Positions 7,138-13,907 of a DNA stretch of 13,907 nucleotides are shown here, in pieces. Within the stretch, counting starts at the first letter, position 1; each line of letters begins with the position of its first letter. The position numbers and the translations under genes were made by a program. The notes under the pieces were generated by a model. That model did no database searches. It was given only the letters and a program-made list of their open reading frames with translations, and was not told the DNA's origin. Origin of the DNA: CAYSHJ01 sp964589725 (GTDB taxonomy: Bacteria > Planctomycetota > Planctomycetia > Planctomycetales > Planctomycetaceae); the NCBI GenBank assembly GCA_964589725.1, contig CAZPUJ010000420.1:1-13907 (forward strand), written 5' to 3'.

Positions 7138-7213
7138 GTTTGGGGTTCTGTGGTTGGGAAGGGCGACGTGTGTGGGTCGCGATCGGGAATCGGCCACTGC
7201 GTGGATCGGCGTT

Positions 7214-7243
7214 TTGACTCGTCCGGCACTGAGCGATTATTCT
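7214..7243 (+). promoter_or_regulatory. sigma70-like promoter candidate for the small gene at 7271
   Basis: TTGACT at 7214-7219 (5 of 6 to the -35 consensus) and TATTCT at 7238-7243 (4 of 6 to the -10 consensus) with an 18-nt spacer. A start near 7250 would give a leader of about 20 nt containing the ribosome site. It may serve both the small gene and the MOSC gene. Confidence 0.4.
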
Positions 7244-7258
7244 GCCGGTCAACCATTC

Positions 7259-7263
7259 GGAGG
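7259..7263 (+). promoter_or_regulatory. Shine-Dalgarno GGAGG deciding the start at 7271
   Basis: GGAGG lies 7 nt before ATG 7271. It favours 7271 over the longer in-frame start at 7154, whose extra residues cover the promoter region. Confidence 0.8.
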
Positions 7264-7270
7264 CTCGGCC

Positions 7271-7522
7271 ATGACACTCCAAGAGATTAACAGTTTTCAT
7301 CAGTTCGCAACCAATCAATTGAGCCATGAAGAGGCGGCTGATCTTTCTTTGGATGAGGTCTTTGATTTGTGGCGCATTGCGAATCCCGGTTCCACAGAGA
7401 TGGCGGAGAGTCTCGCGTCGCTACGGCGAGGATTGGCCGACATCGAAGCGGGGCATGTTTTTTCGGCGCGCGCGGTCATTGACGAGCTGCGCGGGAAACT
7501 CACTGCGGGACCGAGATCGTGA
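7271..7522 (+). CDS. small antitoxin-like protein, 83 residues
   Basis: Begins MTLQEINSFHQFATNQL and continues with SLDEVFDLWR, then ESLASLRRGLADIEAGHVFS, then AVIDELRGKL. The order (F..FA...L - sLdEl.dlWR - ESlaalr.gLaDiEAG - hydrophobic/charged helix) matches a widespread planctomycete family of 70-90 residue proteins often labelled antitoxin-like or hypothetical. It is predicted to be entirely helical and cytoplasmic, with no membrane segment. No ParE/RelE/PIN-type toxin is adjacent; the next gene, 21 nt downstream, encodes a MOSC protein, so the two are probably cotranscribed. Toxin-antitoxin function is therefore unproven. Confidence 0.75.
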   Translation: MTLQEINSFHQFATNQLSHEEAADLSLDEVFDLWRIANPGSTEMAESLASLRRGLADIEAGHVFSARAVIDELRGKLTAGPRS

Positions 7523-7543
7523 CGAACTCAATGGCGATGACAG

Positions 7544-8146
7544 ATGACTCTTGCACTCAATCCAGTTCATAGACCGTTGGCAGTCCTCGAAGCCTGCGTG
7601 GCTCAGTTGCTCGAAGCGCCGCGAGACGGCGGTGTCTTGGAGTTGATCGTGATTCGGCCGGCTAAGGAGCAGCGGACGCTGCTCGATGCCGTTTGGCTCA
7701 GCCCAGTTGACGGCGTGCAAGGCGATGCTTGGGCGAAAGGCTGTTGGAAGTCTCTTCCCGATGGGAGTCCCGACCCGGCCGTGCAGCTCACCATGATGAG
7801 TTCTCGATTGGCTCGCTTGGTGATGGGTGAGGACAAAGCGCATTGGGCCTTGGCCGGAGATCAACTGGTCGCGGACCTCGACCTCAGCGAAGAGAACTTG
7901 CCGCCCGGTCAACGGCTGGCGGTGGGCGAGGCGATCGTGGAGATCACGACGATTCCGCATCGCGGCTGCGCGAAGTATCGGGCTCGGTTCGGTGACGACG
8001 CATTGCGATTCATCAGCACCGAAGAAGGCCGCCGGATGAACCTGCGAGGCATCTACGCCAAAGTGATTCAGGCAGGACAAGTGTGCGTCGGAGACGTGAT
8101 CAAGAAGGTCGAATCTCGCGCCCCCGCATTTCTCACGAGTCATTGA
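7544..8146 (+). CDS. MOSC domain-containing protein
   Basis: 200 residues. MOSC domains (molybdenum cofactor sulfurase C-terminal) bind Moco or act as sulfur carriers in metal-sulfur and detoxification chemistry. Visible: LELIVIRPA...R near 32-44, GVQGDAW at 57-63, QLTMMSSR at 81-88, AGDQLVADLDLSEENLPPG at 104-122, then PHRGCAKYRARFG at 138-150 with Cys142 as the likely sulfur-carrying residue, and LRGIYAKVI...G.V..GD at 167-184. The protein is essentially one MOSC domain with no aminotransferase or reductase partner domain, so it belongs to the stand-alone type. ATG 7544 is the first usable start; the upstream sequence shows no strong Shine-Dalgarno, which fits translational coupling to the small gene 21 nt upstream. 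The gene converges with the L,D-transpeptidase. Confidence 0.9.
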   Translation: MTLALNPVHRPLAVLEACVAQLLEAPRDGGVLELIVIRPAKEQRTLLDAVWLSPVDGVQGDAWAKGCWKSLPDGSPDPAVQLTMMSSRLARLVMGEDKAHWALAGDQLVADLDLSEENLPPGQRLAVGEAIVEITTIPHRGCAKYRARFGDDALRFISTEEGRRMNLRGIYAKVIQAGQVCVGDVIKKVESRAPAFLTSH

Positions 8147-8154
8147 AGCAGCCG

Positions 8155-9285
8155 TCACTGCCGGATCACCACATCGGCTCCGACATCGAGCATGTCGTAC
8201 ACCTCGGCGGCGTCTGCGTTGTGCAGGCGGATGCAGCCGCGCGACTCGGCTTTGCCGATCGAATCCGGCTCGATCGTGCCGTGAATTCCGTAGCTGTCGC
8301 CGAGATCGAGCCAATGTTTGCCGAGCGGATTCTTCGGATCGCTACCGGCAAACACCTTGCCGTCGGGATCGGTGTACTGCGGGTTGGTGACCTTGTTGAT
8401 GATCTTGAATTTGCCGACCGGACTGGAACCGTCCTTGCCGATGCAGACGCGATACCGCCGCACGTATTGGCCGTTGTGATGCAGGATCAACTCGAAGTCG
8501 CTGAGCGTGATGACCACTCCGAACGGGCCGTCGAAAACCTTGAGTTTTTGACCCGCTCGCAACCGTTTCGGATCGACGCGATTCAGTGTCGCAATGTATT
8601 CCCAAGGAACCCGATGCTTGCTGGCTATCTTGCGAAGTTGATCTCCTGACTGCACGACATACGGTTCCCGGACGTGCGGTTGGGGCGAGAAATAAATCAA
8701 CTTCGCGGTGGCATCGATCCGCTCTTGGATCTGCGAACGAAGTTCCGGTTGTGCCCAAAAGAGTTTTGAGAGTTCCTTGTGGGCATCGACCAACTGTCCC
8801 GCCTTGACCTGGCGATCGACACCGCTCAGGTCCAGCGGGAAAGACTCATTCGGCCGCTTCGCGATGCGGATGGGAGGTTCATCGGAGGTTTCCCTCGTCG
8901 GTGTTTCGGATTTCGACTCGTCGTCATCGGGACTTTGGGGAGACCGTGGCACGGGCTTCGTGGGCTCATCTGGTTGTTCGTCGGCGACGAGTTGCAGTCG
9001 TGACCGCGACGGCCCGGCCGCGCGTGTGGCAATGGCCGGTTGAACGGCGTTGCGAGAGTCTGGCTCGTCGGGCGCATCCGCGAGTTCCTCCACTTCGAAC
9101 GCCGGAGGTGAACTCAGGTCTTCTGAGGGATCGAGAGGTTGAAAGCCGCTCTCGGAGTCTACGAGCGATCCGGTTTGCGTCCCGCCAAACTCGACCGGCA
9201 TCCAGCCGCTGCGGAAGGCGACAAACACGGCAAAGCCGAGGATCGCCGTGGTCAGGATTTTTGTCAGCGAGAACCAGCGAACCAT
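8155..9285 (-). CDS. membrane-anchored LysM and L,D-transpeptidase (YkuD) protein
   Basis: 376 residues. Forms 3-3 cross-links in peptidoglycan or attaches proteins to it, acting in the periplasm. Residues 8-25 are one hydrophobic segment after a basic start, an uncleaved anchor or signal. Residues 30-145 are Pro/Asp/Glu/Ser-rich and probably disordered. 150-200 is a helical stretch. One LysM is at about 208-251 (PYVVQSGDQLRKIA...GQKLKVF). The YkuD domain spans 255-376, with HGT at 335-337 and SRGCIRL at 348-354, giving catalytic His335, Cys351 and Arg353. GGAG lies 9 nt upstream of the start (9295-9298 on the plus strand). Only 8 nt separate its stop from that of the MOSC gene, with no terminator between. 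The architecture fits the now accepted presence of peptidoglycan in planctomycetes. Confidence 0.95.
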   Translation of the reverse strand: MVRWFSLTKILTTAILGFAVFVAFRSGWMPVEFGGTQTGSLVDSESGFQPLDPSEDLSSPPAFEVEELADAPDEPDSRNAVQPAIATRAAGPSRSRLQLVADEQPDEPTKPVPRSPQSPDDDESKSETPTRETSDEPPIRIAKRPNESFPLDLSGVDRQVKAGQLVDAHKELSKLFWAQPELRSQIQERIDATAKLIYFSPQPHVREPYVVQSGDQLRKIASKHRVPWEYIATLNRVDPKRLRAGQKLKVFDGPFGVVITLSDFELILHHNGQYVRRYRVCIGKDGSSPVGKFKIINKVTNPQYTDPDGKVFAGSDPKNPLGKHWLDLGDSYGIHGTIEPDSIGKAESRGCIRLHNADAAEVYDMLDVGADVVIRQ

Positions 9286-9638
9286 GAGGGATTGCTCCAG
9301 TGAAAGCGTTGGAATCTAGCAGGAGGAGAGAAAACCGGCCAAGACGAGTCCTCGGCGTGGAAGACCGGGCAACTTGCGATGAATTCCTGGTTTATGGAAC
9401 TGTCGAGTTGGCAAACTGGCGAAAACTTGCCGAGGGGCAATCACTCCGATCGTAACGAATGCCCTGGCTTTACCGTTTGTAGTGAATTCAACGGTCCGGA
9501 AAGGCTGATCAAGAATGACGATGAAAGAACCGTCGTTCGGACGGCGTGTTCGAGGAGTCGAAGTCGGGGCGTCGCACGCGACGCGAGGGGGTCCGGGTCA
9601 CGGAGTGGCCCGTCAACTTTGGGGCCGAGGACGGAACT
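9286..9638. other. divergent intergenic region between the transpeptidase and RTX genes
   Basis: 353 nt holding the promoters of two divergent genes. An open frame enters the RTX gene from 9546, but its extra residues are Arg-rich and uninformative. A small TTGCC-GAGG-GGCAA hairpin lies at 9427-9440. No -35/-10 pair good enough to report was found. Confidence 0.5.
9627..9630 (+). promoter_or_regulatory. GAGG ribosome site supporting the start at 9639
   Basis: GAGG lies 8 nt before ATG 9639. It supports this start over ATG 9546; the resulting N-terminus MRLLSWLDVVRSR matches the short leaders usual for this protein class. Confidence 0.6.
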
Positions 9639-12600
9639 ATGCGATTGCTATCGTGGTTGGATGTGGTACGAAGTCGGATCACTGATCGAGACGCGGGAGC
9701 GACTCGGCGTCGAGCGGCGCGAGTCCCCGTCGCTGCGGAACTCGAACGGCTGGAAGGCAAAATTCTGCCGTCGGTCACCGTGCTGGTCGTCAACGGCGAA
9801 CTGAACATCGTCTCGAATTCGAATGACAACGTCACGGTCGATGCCGTGGGTCCTGCGGGTGCGCAAACAGTGCAAGTCCTGCTGAACAATGTTGTCGCCA
9901 CGACGGTGGCCAGCGTGCCGACGAACTCCGTCACGTCGATCGTCGTTCAAGGAGGCAATCTTTCGAACGTCATCGACCTCAGCCGCGTCAGCAGCGCGAA
10001 GTATCCGAACCTGCGAAGCATCCATGTCGATGCCGGTCATGGCGGTGACACGATCCTTGGCAGCAACGGGATCAACGAAACGCTGCTCGGCAATCACGGC
10101 GAAGATCTGATCACTTGCCAAGGCGGAAACTCGACGGTCTTGGGAGGTGACGGGAACGACACGATCACAGGAGGCGGTGGCAACGACAACCTGATGGGTG
10201 AAGACGGCAATGACAGCATCGACGCTGGCACGGGTGACGACACGGTCGATGGCCACGATGGCAATGACTCGTTGGTGGCCGGTGACGGCAACGACAGCGT
10301 GACGGGCGGAGATGGCAAAGACACGATTCAAGGCGGCGACGGCAACGACACGCTCAACGGCATGATGGGCGTCGATGTGATCCAAGGAGGTACCGGAAAT
10401 GACTCGATGCTTGGCGGGCAAGAGAACGATTCCATGCTGGGAGGTGACGGCGACGACGTTCTCTTCGGTAACGATGGCTTCGACACGCTTGACGGCGGCG
10501 CGGACAACGACACGCTCGACGGCGGCACGGACGGGGACACGATGCTTGGCGGCGACGGCAACGATTCGATGAATGCCGGTGCCGGTGATGACTCGATGCT
10601 CGGCGGCGATGGACAGGACACACTGCAAGGGGGAGCGGGCAAAGACACACTCGAAGGAAACGCCGGCAACGATGCGCTGCGTGGACAAGGGAGCAACGAC
10701 ACGCTCTTCGGCGGAACGGGGTTTGATCTGCTCGACGGTGGCGCGGGGAACGATGTCGAGGATGGCGGTGACGCTCCGGTCGCTCCTCCGCCACCTCCGC
10801 CGTTGCCAGTTCGCTTGTTCGCCATTCCGAATGACCGAAGCAATTCGATCGTCGAACTCGATCCGGTCACGGGCGGCGAGATCAATCGCTTCTCCGCGCC
10901 GGAGCCGATCAACGCCAGCGGCGATGCCATGGCGTTCGACGGCGTGAGCCTGTTCTTCTTGAACGGCCTCGGTAGCAGCACGCTGTACGAATTGGATCCC
11001 GACACCGGAGCGGTCATCGACCGTGACGTGGTTCCGCAGCCGAGCAATCAGCGGTACGACGGCCTCGCGGCGCTCAACGGGCACCTTTTCATTCAAGACG
11101 CTTTCAACGACGACATCTTGGAATACGACCCGGTCAGCGACGGCGTGATCAATGTGCTCGACATCAACGCCGTGAATCCCATGACGAATCTGCTGGGCGG
11201 TTTGGCAGGAGCACTCGACCCGGATCGACTGATCGCGACAGTGGCCAACGGTCTGTCGATTGTGGAGATCAACCCCGCGACTGGCCTGATCACCAACCAG
11301 TTCTCGCCGAACACGCCGGCGGCCGGTGAGTATCGCGGAGTTGGCGTTGTGGACGATCTGATCTATTTGGGCAGCAGCCGAGTGTTGTCGGCGGCGGCTC
11401 TCAGCGTGTCGTACTACGTGGACATTTTCAATCGTAGCGGTGAGCTGCAAAGATCTCTGGCAACCCCCTATGCAATCTCGGCGTTTGGCGCCGACGACGT
11501 GGGGACATTGGGGCTGCCGATTGGCCCCACCGGACAATTCGACCTCGGAGTGATTTTGCCCGGCGGTTTGACAGGCAGCCAAGTCGCGGCTTTTACGGCG
11601 GCGGAGGAGCGTTGGGAATCGATCATTGTCGGTGACTTGCCGGATATCGTGGTGACGGGGATGGGCGTCGTAGACGACTTGGCCATTCGAGTGAACGTGC
11701 GGCCGATCGACGGCACGGGTAATGTGCTGGGTCAGACAGTCATCGACGCACAACGCATCGGCAATTACTTGCCCGCGCTGGCGACGATCGACTTCGACTC
11801 CGGTGACATCGCGCAGCTGGAAGCGAGCGGCCAGTTGGAGGATGTGATCCTGCACGAGTTCGCTCACGCGTTGGGCTTCGGCACGATTTGGACGCAAAAA
11901 GGTTTGCTGGCCGCAGCCGGCTCGGTCAATCCGCGATTCCTCGGCCGTCAAGCAACCGCCGAATACAATCGTCTGTTCAACGTCTCCGAACTGAATGTGC
12001 CCGTGGAGAGCACCGGTGGGCCGGGTTCCGCTGATGCCCACTGGCGCGAAACCAGTTTCGGCAACGAGCTGATGAGTACCGTGCTAGATCCCGGCGACAA
12101 TCCGCTGAGCCGGATCACGATCGCGTCGTTGAGCGACTTGGGTTATCAGGTTGACCTGAATCAGGCCGACCAGTACACGCCACTGCGAGCATCGGCGGCC
12201 GCTTTTGGTCCCTCCGCGAGCGGCAGCCAGGCGGTCAATTTGGTTGGCGTGGTGACAACGCCGGGGCTCGCCGGCGATACGATCATCGGCGGCGACGGAG
12301 ACGATCGGCTCATTGGCAGCAACGGCAACGACCTGCTCAACGGAAACGCTGGCAACGACACGCTTGACGGCGGCGATGGAAGCGACAGCCTGTTGGGCGG
12401 CATTGGCAACGACTCGATGCACGGCGGCCTCGGCAACGACTCGCTGCGGGGCAGTGCCGGTAAGGACACTCTCTTCGGCGACGATGGCGATGACTTGTTC
12501 ATCGCAGGACTCAGTGAAGGACTCGACACACTCGACGGCGGCGAAGGCTCCGACTGCTTTGAAATGCGCGGCAACACAGCTCAAAACGTCTTCAATGTTG

Positions 12601-13625
12601 GACAAGACGCTAGTCGCCTGACGGTGTCGATCGACGGCATGGTGCAAACGCTCGAAGGGAATATCGAACTTGTGCAAGTGTTCGGATTCGGCGGCGCGGA
12701 TCGCATCTTCTTGCACGACCTGACCGGCGTCGCCGCGATCAATCTGCGATTGCTCGGTGGCAACGGCAGCGACCGCATCATCGCCGATCCGAGTGCCGGG
12801 CTGAGCGACATCCGGCTGCAAATGCTCGGCGAAGCGGGAGACGATTCGCTTGTTGGCACCGACGGCGCCGAGTCGCTTTCCGGCGGCGACGGCAACGACA
12901 CGCTCGTCGGCAACGGCGGCAACGACAACCTCGACGGCGATGCCGGCGATGACTCGCTCGATGGCGGCACGGGCAACGACACCGTCAATGGCGGTGATGG
13001 ACTGGCGACCATCGAAGGTGGCGATGGCGACGACAACCTGACTGGCAGCGTCTTCAACGACGTCATCAATGGTGGCTCCGGCAACGACACGCTGTTTGGC
13101 CTCAACGGCGACGACGTGCTCAATGGGATGGACGGCAACGACAGCCTTTCCGGCGGAGCGGACCACGACAGCCTGCTGGGTGGCGGCGGTGACGACACGC
13201 TCGACGGCGGAACTGATGACGACACGCTCAATGGTCAAGATGGCAACGATCGCATCCGCGGCTTCCACGGCAACGATCTGATTGGGGGCGCCGAGGGCAA
13301 CGACACGATCGACGGCGGCGACGGCGACGACACCATTACGGGCGAAGCCGGCAATGACGGCATCGACGCCGGCGACGGCAACGACCTCGTGCAGGGCAAT
13401 GACGGAGATGACACGATCGTCGGCAGCGACGGCAACGACTCGCTGCGAGGCGGCGCTGGCCGAGACATCGTCCTCGGCGGCGACGGCAACGATTTCGTCG
13501 ATGGCCAAGGCTCCTCCTTCGACACGCTCGCCGGTGGCGAAGGCAACGACACTGTGATCGCCTCGGTGGGTGAACTGGATGAGTTCTTCCAACTGCCGCC
13601 GAATGTGCTCTCGAATCTGCAGTAA
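9639..13625 (+). CDS. giant secreted RTX protein with leishmanolysin-like (M8) metalloprotease domain
   Basis: 1328 residues from ATG 9639. Order: Arg-rich leader 1-30 and ELERLEGKILPSV (about 34-46), a degenerate form of the LExLExRxLLS motif near the N-terminus of planctomycete extracellular proteins; a beta-rich segment 47-130; RTX block 1 at 133-377 (GGxGxDxLx nonapeptides, Ca2+-binding parallel beta-roll); a six-proline linker at 383-388; a propeller-like region 392-619 with recurring ELDPxTG, EYDPVSDG and EINPATG turns; a metalloprotease-like domain 624-849; RTX block 2 at 879-972; a linker 973-1063; RTX block 3 at 1064-1307; and a short tail without repeats. The protease part shows HEFAHALGF (His739, Glu740, His743), then AHWRE with a third His801 and ELMS with Met812. 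The zinc-binding HExxH, a distant third His and the Met-turn fit metzincin family M8. Probably exported and Ca2+-stabilised; substrate unknown. Hemolysin-like toxicity cannot be concluded. A terminator-bearing repeat follows 11 nt after the stop. Confidence 0.93.
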   Translation: MRLLSWLDVVRSRITDRDAGATRRRAARVPVAAELERLEGKILPSVTVLVVNGELNIVSNSNDNVTVDAVGPAGAQTVQVLLNNVVATTVASVPTNSVTSIVVQGGNLSNVIDLSRVSSAKYPNLRSIHVDAGHGGDTILGSNGINETLLGNHGEDLITCQGGNSTVLGGDGNDTITGGGGNDNLMGEDGNDSIDAGTGDDTVDGHDGNDSLVAGDGNDSVTGGDGKDTIQGGDGNDTLNGMMGVDVIQGGTGNDSMLGGQENDSMLGGDGDDVLFGNDGFDTLDGGADNDTLDGGTDGDTMLGGDGNDSMNAGAGDDSMLGGDGQDTLQGGAGKDTLEGNAGNDALRGQGSNDTLFGGTGFDLLDGGAGNDVEDGGDAPVAPPPPPPLPVRLFAIPNDRSNSIVELDPVTGGEINRFSAPEPINASGDAMAFDGVSLFFLNGLGSSTLYELDPDTGAVIDRDVVPQPSNQRYDGLAALNGHLFIQDAFNDDILEYDPVSDGVINVLDINAVNPMTNLLGGLAGALDPDRLIATVANGLSIVEINPATGLITNQFSPNTPAAGEYRGVGVVDDLIYLGSSRVLSAAALSVSYYVDIFNRSGELQRSLATPYAISAFGADDVGTLGLPIGPTGQFDLGVILPGGLTGSQVAAFTAAEERWESIIVGDLPDIVVTGMGVVDDLAIRVNVRPIDGTGNVLGQTVIDAQRIGNYLPALATIDFDSGDIAQLEASGQLEDVILHEFAHALGFGTIWTQKGLLAAAGSVNPRFLGRQATAEYNRLFNVSELNVPVESTGGPGSADAHWRETSFGNELMSTVLDPGDNPLSRITIASLSDLGYQVDLNQADQYTPLRASAAAFGPSASGSQAVNLVGVVTTPGLAGDTIIGGDGDDRLIGSNGNDLLNGNAGNDTLDGGDGSDSLLGGIGNDSMHGGLGNDSLRGSAGKDTLFGDDGDDLFIAGLSEGLDTLDGGEGSDCFEMRGNTAQNVFNVGQDASRLTVSIDGMVQTLEGNIELVQVFGFGGADRIFLHDLTGVAAINLRLLGGNGSDRIIADPSAGLSDIRLQMLGEAGDDSLVGTDGAESLSGGDGNDTLVGNGGNDNLDGDAGDDSLDGGTGNDTVNGGDGLATIEGGDGDDNLTGSVFNDVINGGSGNDTLFGLNGDDVLNGMDGNDSLSGGADHDSLLGGGGDDTLDGGTDDDTLNGQDGNDRIRGFHGNDLIGGAEGNDTIDGGDGDDTITGEAGNDGIDAGDGNDLVQGNDGDDTIVGSDGNDSLRGGAGRDIVLGGDGNDFVDGQGSSFDTLAGGEGNDTVIASVGELDEFFQLPPNVLSNLQ
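10035..10769 (+). repeat. RTX nonapeptide repeat block 1
   Basis: About 27 tandem GGxGxDxLx-type units (consensus GGDGNDTLx) encoded by degenerate 27-nt repeats rich in GGCGACGGCAACGACACG. The many Asp/Gly codons also open long meaningless frames on the other strand. Confidence 0.9.
11508..12185 (+). other. segment encoding the M8-like metalloprotease domain
   Basis: Domain within the RTX protein. HEFAH is encoded at 11853-11867, the third His codon is at 12039-12041 and the Met-turn codon at 12072-12074. The 58 residues between the second and third His fit leishmanolysin-type enzymes, where that gap is long, and not astacin- or serralysin-type enzymes, where the third His follows within six residues. 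Confidence 0.7.
12273..12554 (+). repeat. RTX nonapeptide repeat block 2
   Basis: About 10 GGxGxDxLx units directly after the protease domain, ending at GSD just before a roughly 90-residue non-repetitive linker. Confidence 0.9.
12828..13559 (+). repeat. RTX nonapeptide repeat block 3
   Basis: About 27 units, similar in size to block 1, stopping some 20 residues before the C-terminus. The nucleotide repeats are close enough to blocks 1 and 2 to permit recombination or misassembly. Confidence 0.9.
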
Positions 13626-13636
13626 CTAGTCCTCAA

Positions 13637-13766
13637 ACAAGCGACCCCACTGAGCTTGCCTCAGTGGCTCGTGGGTTTTTGCACTACTTGAACGCCACTC
13701 GAATTCAACTGCCTCGTAGTGCAGAAACCCGTAAACCGCCGACGCAAGGTCGGCGGGGTCGCTTGT
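13637..13766. repeat. paired inverted hairpin repeat D
   Basis: Arms 13637-13687 and 13716-13766 (51 nt each, opposite orientation, 28-nt spacer) agree at 40 positions. Each carries ACAAGCGACC, then an 8-bp hairpin with loop CTTGC (in arm orientation), then GGGTTT(T/C)TGCACTAC. The left stem is CCACTGAG/CTCAGTGG, the right CCGCCGAC/GTCGGCGG. The six stem differences are exactly three compensated base pairs. The other five lie in a 5-nt joint and the T run. Confidence 0.9.
13647..13680 (+). terminator. intrinsic terminator of the RTX gene
   Basis: A perfect 8-bp stem (13647-13654 with 13660-13667, loop CTTGC) is followed by CTCGTGGG and TTTTT at 13676-13680. CCCAC at 13646-13650 can alternatively pair with GTGGG just before the T run. 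The mirrored right arm could terminate leftward transcription with GGGTTTCTG. Confidence 0.65.
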
Positions 13767-13770
13767 CACG

Positions 13771-13907
13771 GCCGGCTAATTTGTCCGGATAGGTGGTCTG
13801 TGCAGTCATACAAGCCCGAAGCGCAAGCGAGAGAAAGGTGCAGAAATCTCTCGCTTGCGCTTCGGGCTTGTATTTGAATCCAGACGCAGATTGAAGAATT
13901 AGCCAGC
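13771..13907. repeat. long palindromic element with a 27-bp perfect core
   Basis: The core arms 13808-13834 and 13847-13873 are perfect reverse complements over 27 bp around a 12-nt loop. Further out the arms diverge, but the ends match again: GCCGGCTAATTTGTC at 13771-13785 against the reverse complement of the last 15 bases (12 of 15). This suggests a palindromic or MITE-like element reaching the window end, or continuing past it. No coding capacity. Confidence 0.75.

Noticed and set aside
9648..12041. A 797-codon open frame on the minus strand, and another of 502 codons at 12084-13592
   Set aside because: Both lie opposite the RTX gene. Asp/Gly/Asn-rich repeats with GC-rich third positions automatically give stop-poor antisense frames; the translations are Val/Ala/Arg-rich repeats without protein-like features.
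10035..13559. DNA-level tandem repeat or satellite
   Set aside because: The periodicity is explained by the RTX nonapeptide code.
1..13907. tRNA or rRNA genes
   Set aside because: No cloverleaf with a TTC-type T arm and no rRNA-like conserved stretch was seen on either strand.

Overview
The window looks like a planctomycete chromosome, GC-rich (about 60 percent by eye). The evidence is a tyrosine- and tryptophan-rich membrane protein with an HNPFY-type N-terminus, small antitoxin-like proteins of the style common in that phylum, a giant RTX protein with a short Arg-rich leader ending in a degenerate LExLExRxLLS-type motif, and many long hairpin repeats between genes. The taxon is inferred from protein style; no marker gene is present.

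Left edge (1-881): the C-terminal end of a protein resembling the kinase-fold domain of phage/plasmid polyvalent proteins runs rightward. It overlaps tail to tail with an unlabelled remnant of a beta-class DNA methyltransferase on the minus strand. The remnant loses its reading frame at the edge of a paired hairpin repeat. This looks like the worn end of a mobile element. A 21-bp hairpin and a gene-free leader follow.

Middle (882-6985): a 596-residue polytopic membrane protein of unknown function, a squalene-hopene cyclase (shc) and a class 1/2-like NAD(P)+ aldehyde dehydrogenase, all on the plus strand. The first two are separated by a paired hairpin repeat. The dehydrogenase is followed by another that begins with a good intrinsic terminator. 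Spacings (342 and 184 nt) argue against one tight operon.

Next (6986-9285): a decayed antitoxin-like fragment, a promoter-like sequence, an 83-residue antitoxin-like protein and a MOSC-domain protein read rightward. They converge, with 8 nt between stop codons, on a minus-strand membrane-anchored LysM + L,D-transpeptidase, a peptidoglycan cross-linking enzyme.

Right (9639-13907): a 1328-residue modular secreted protein with RTX Ca2+-binding repeats, a propeller-like region, a leishmanolysin-like (M8) zinc protease domain and two more RTX blocks. It is followed by a paired hairpin terminator and a 27-bp perfect palindrome at the window end.

The most interesting signal is not a gene. Four intergenic sites carry two copies of a hairpin motif in inverted orientation, with a different motif at each site. 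Within a pair, the arms are nearly identical outside the stems, and the differences inside the stems are largely compensatory. This is REPIN-like organisation and suggests selection on, or mobilisation through, the folded single strand.
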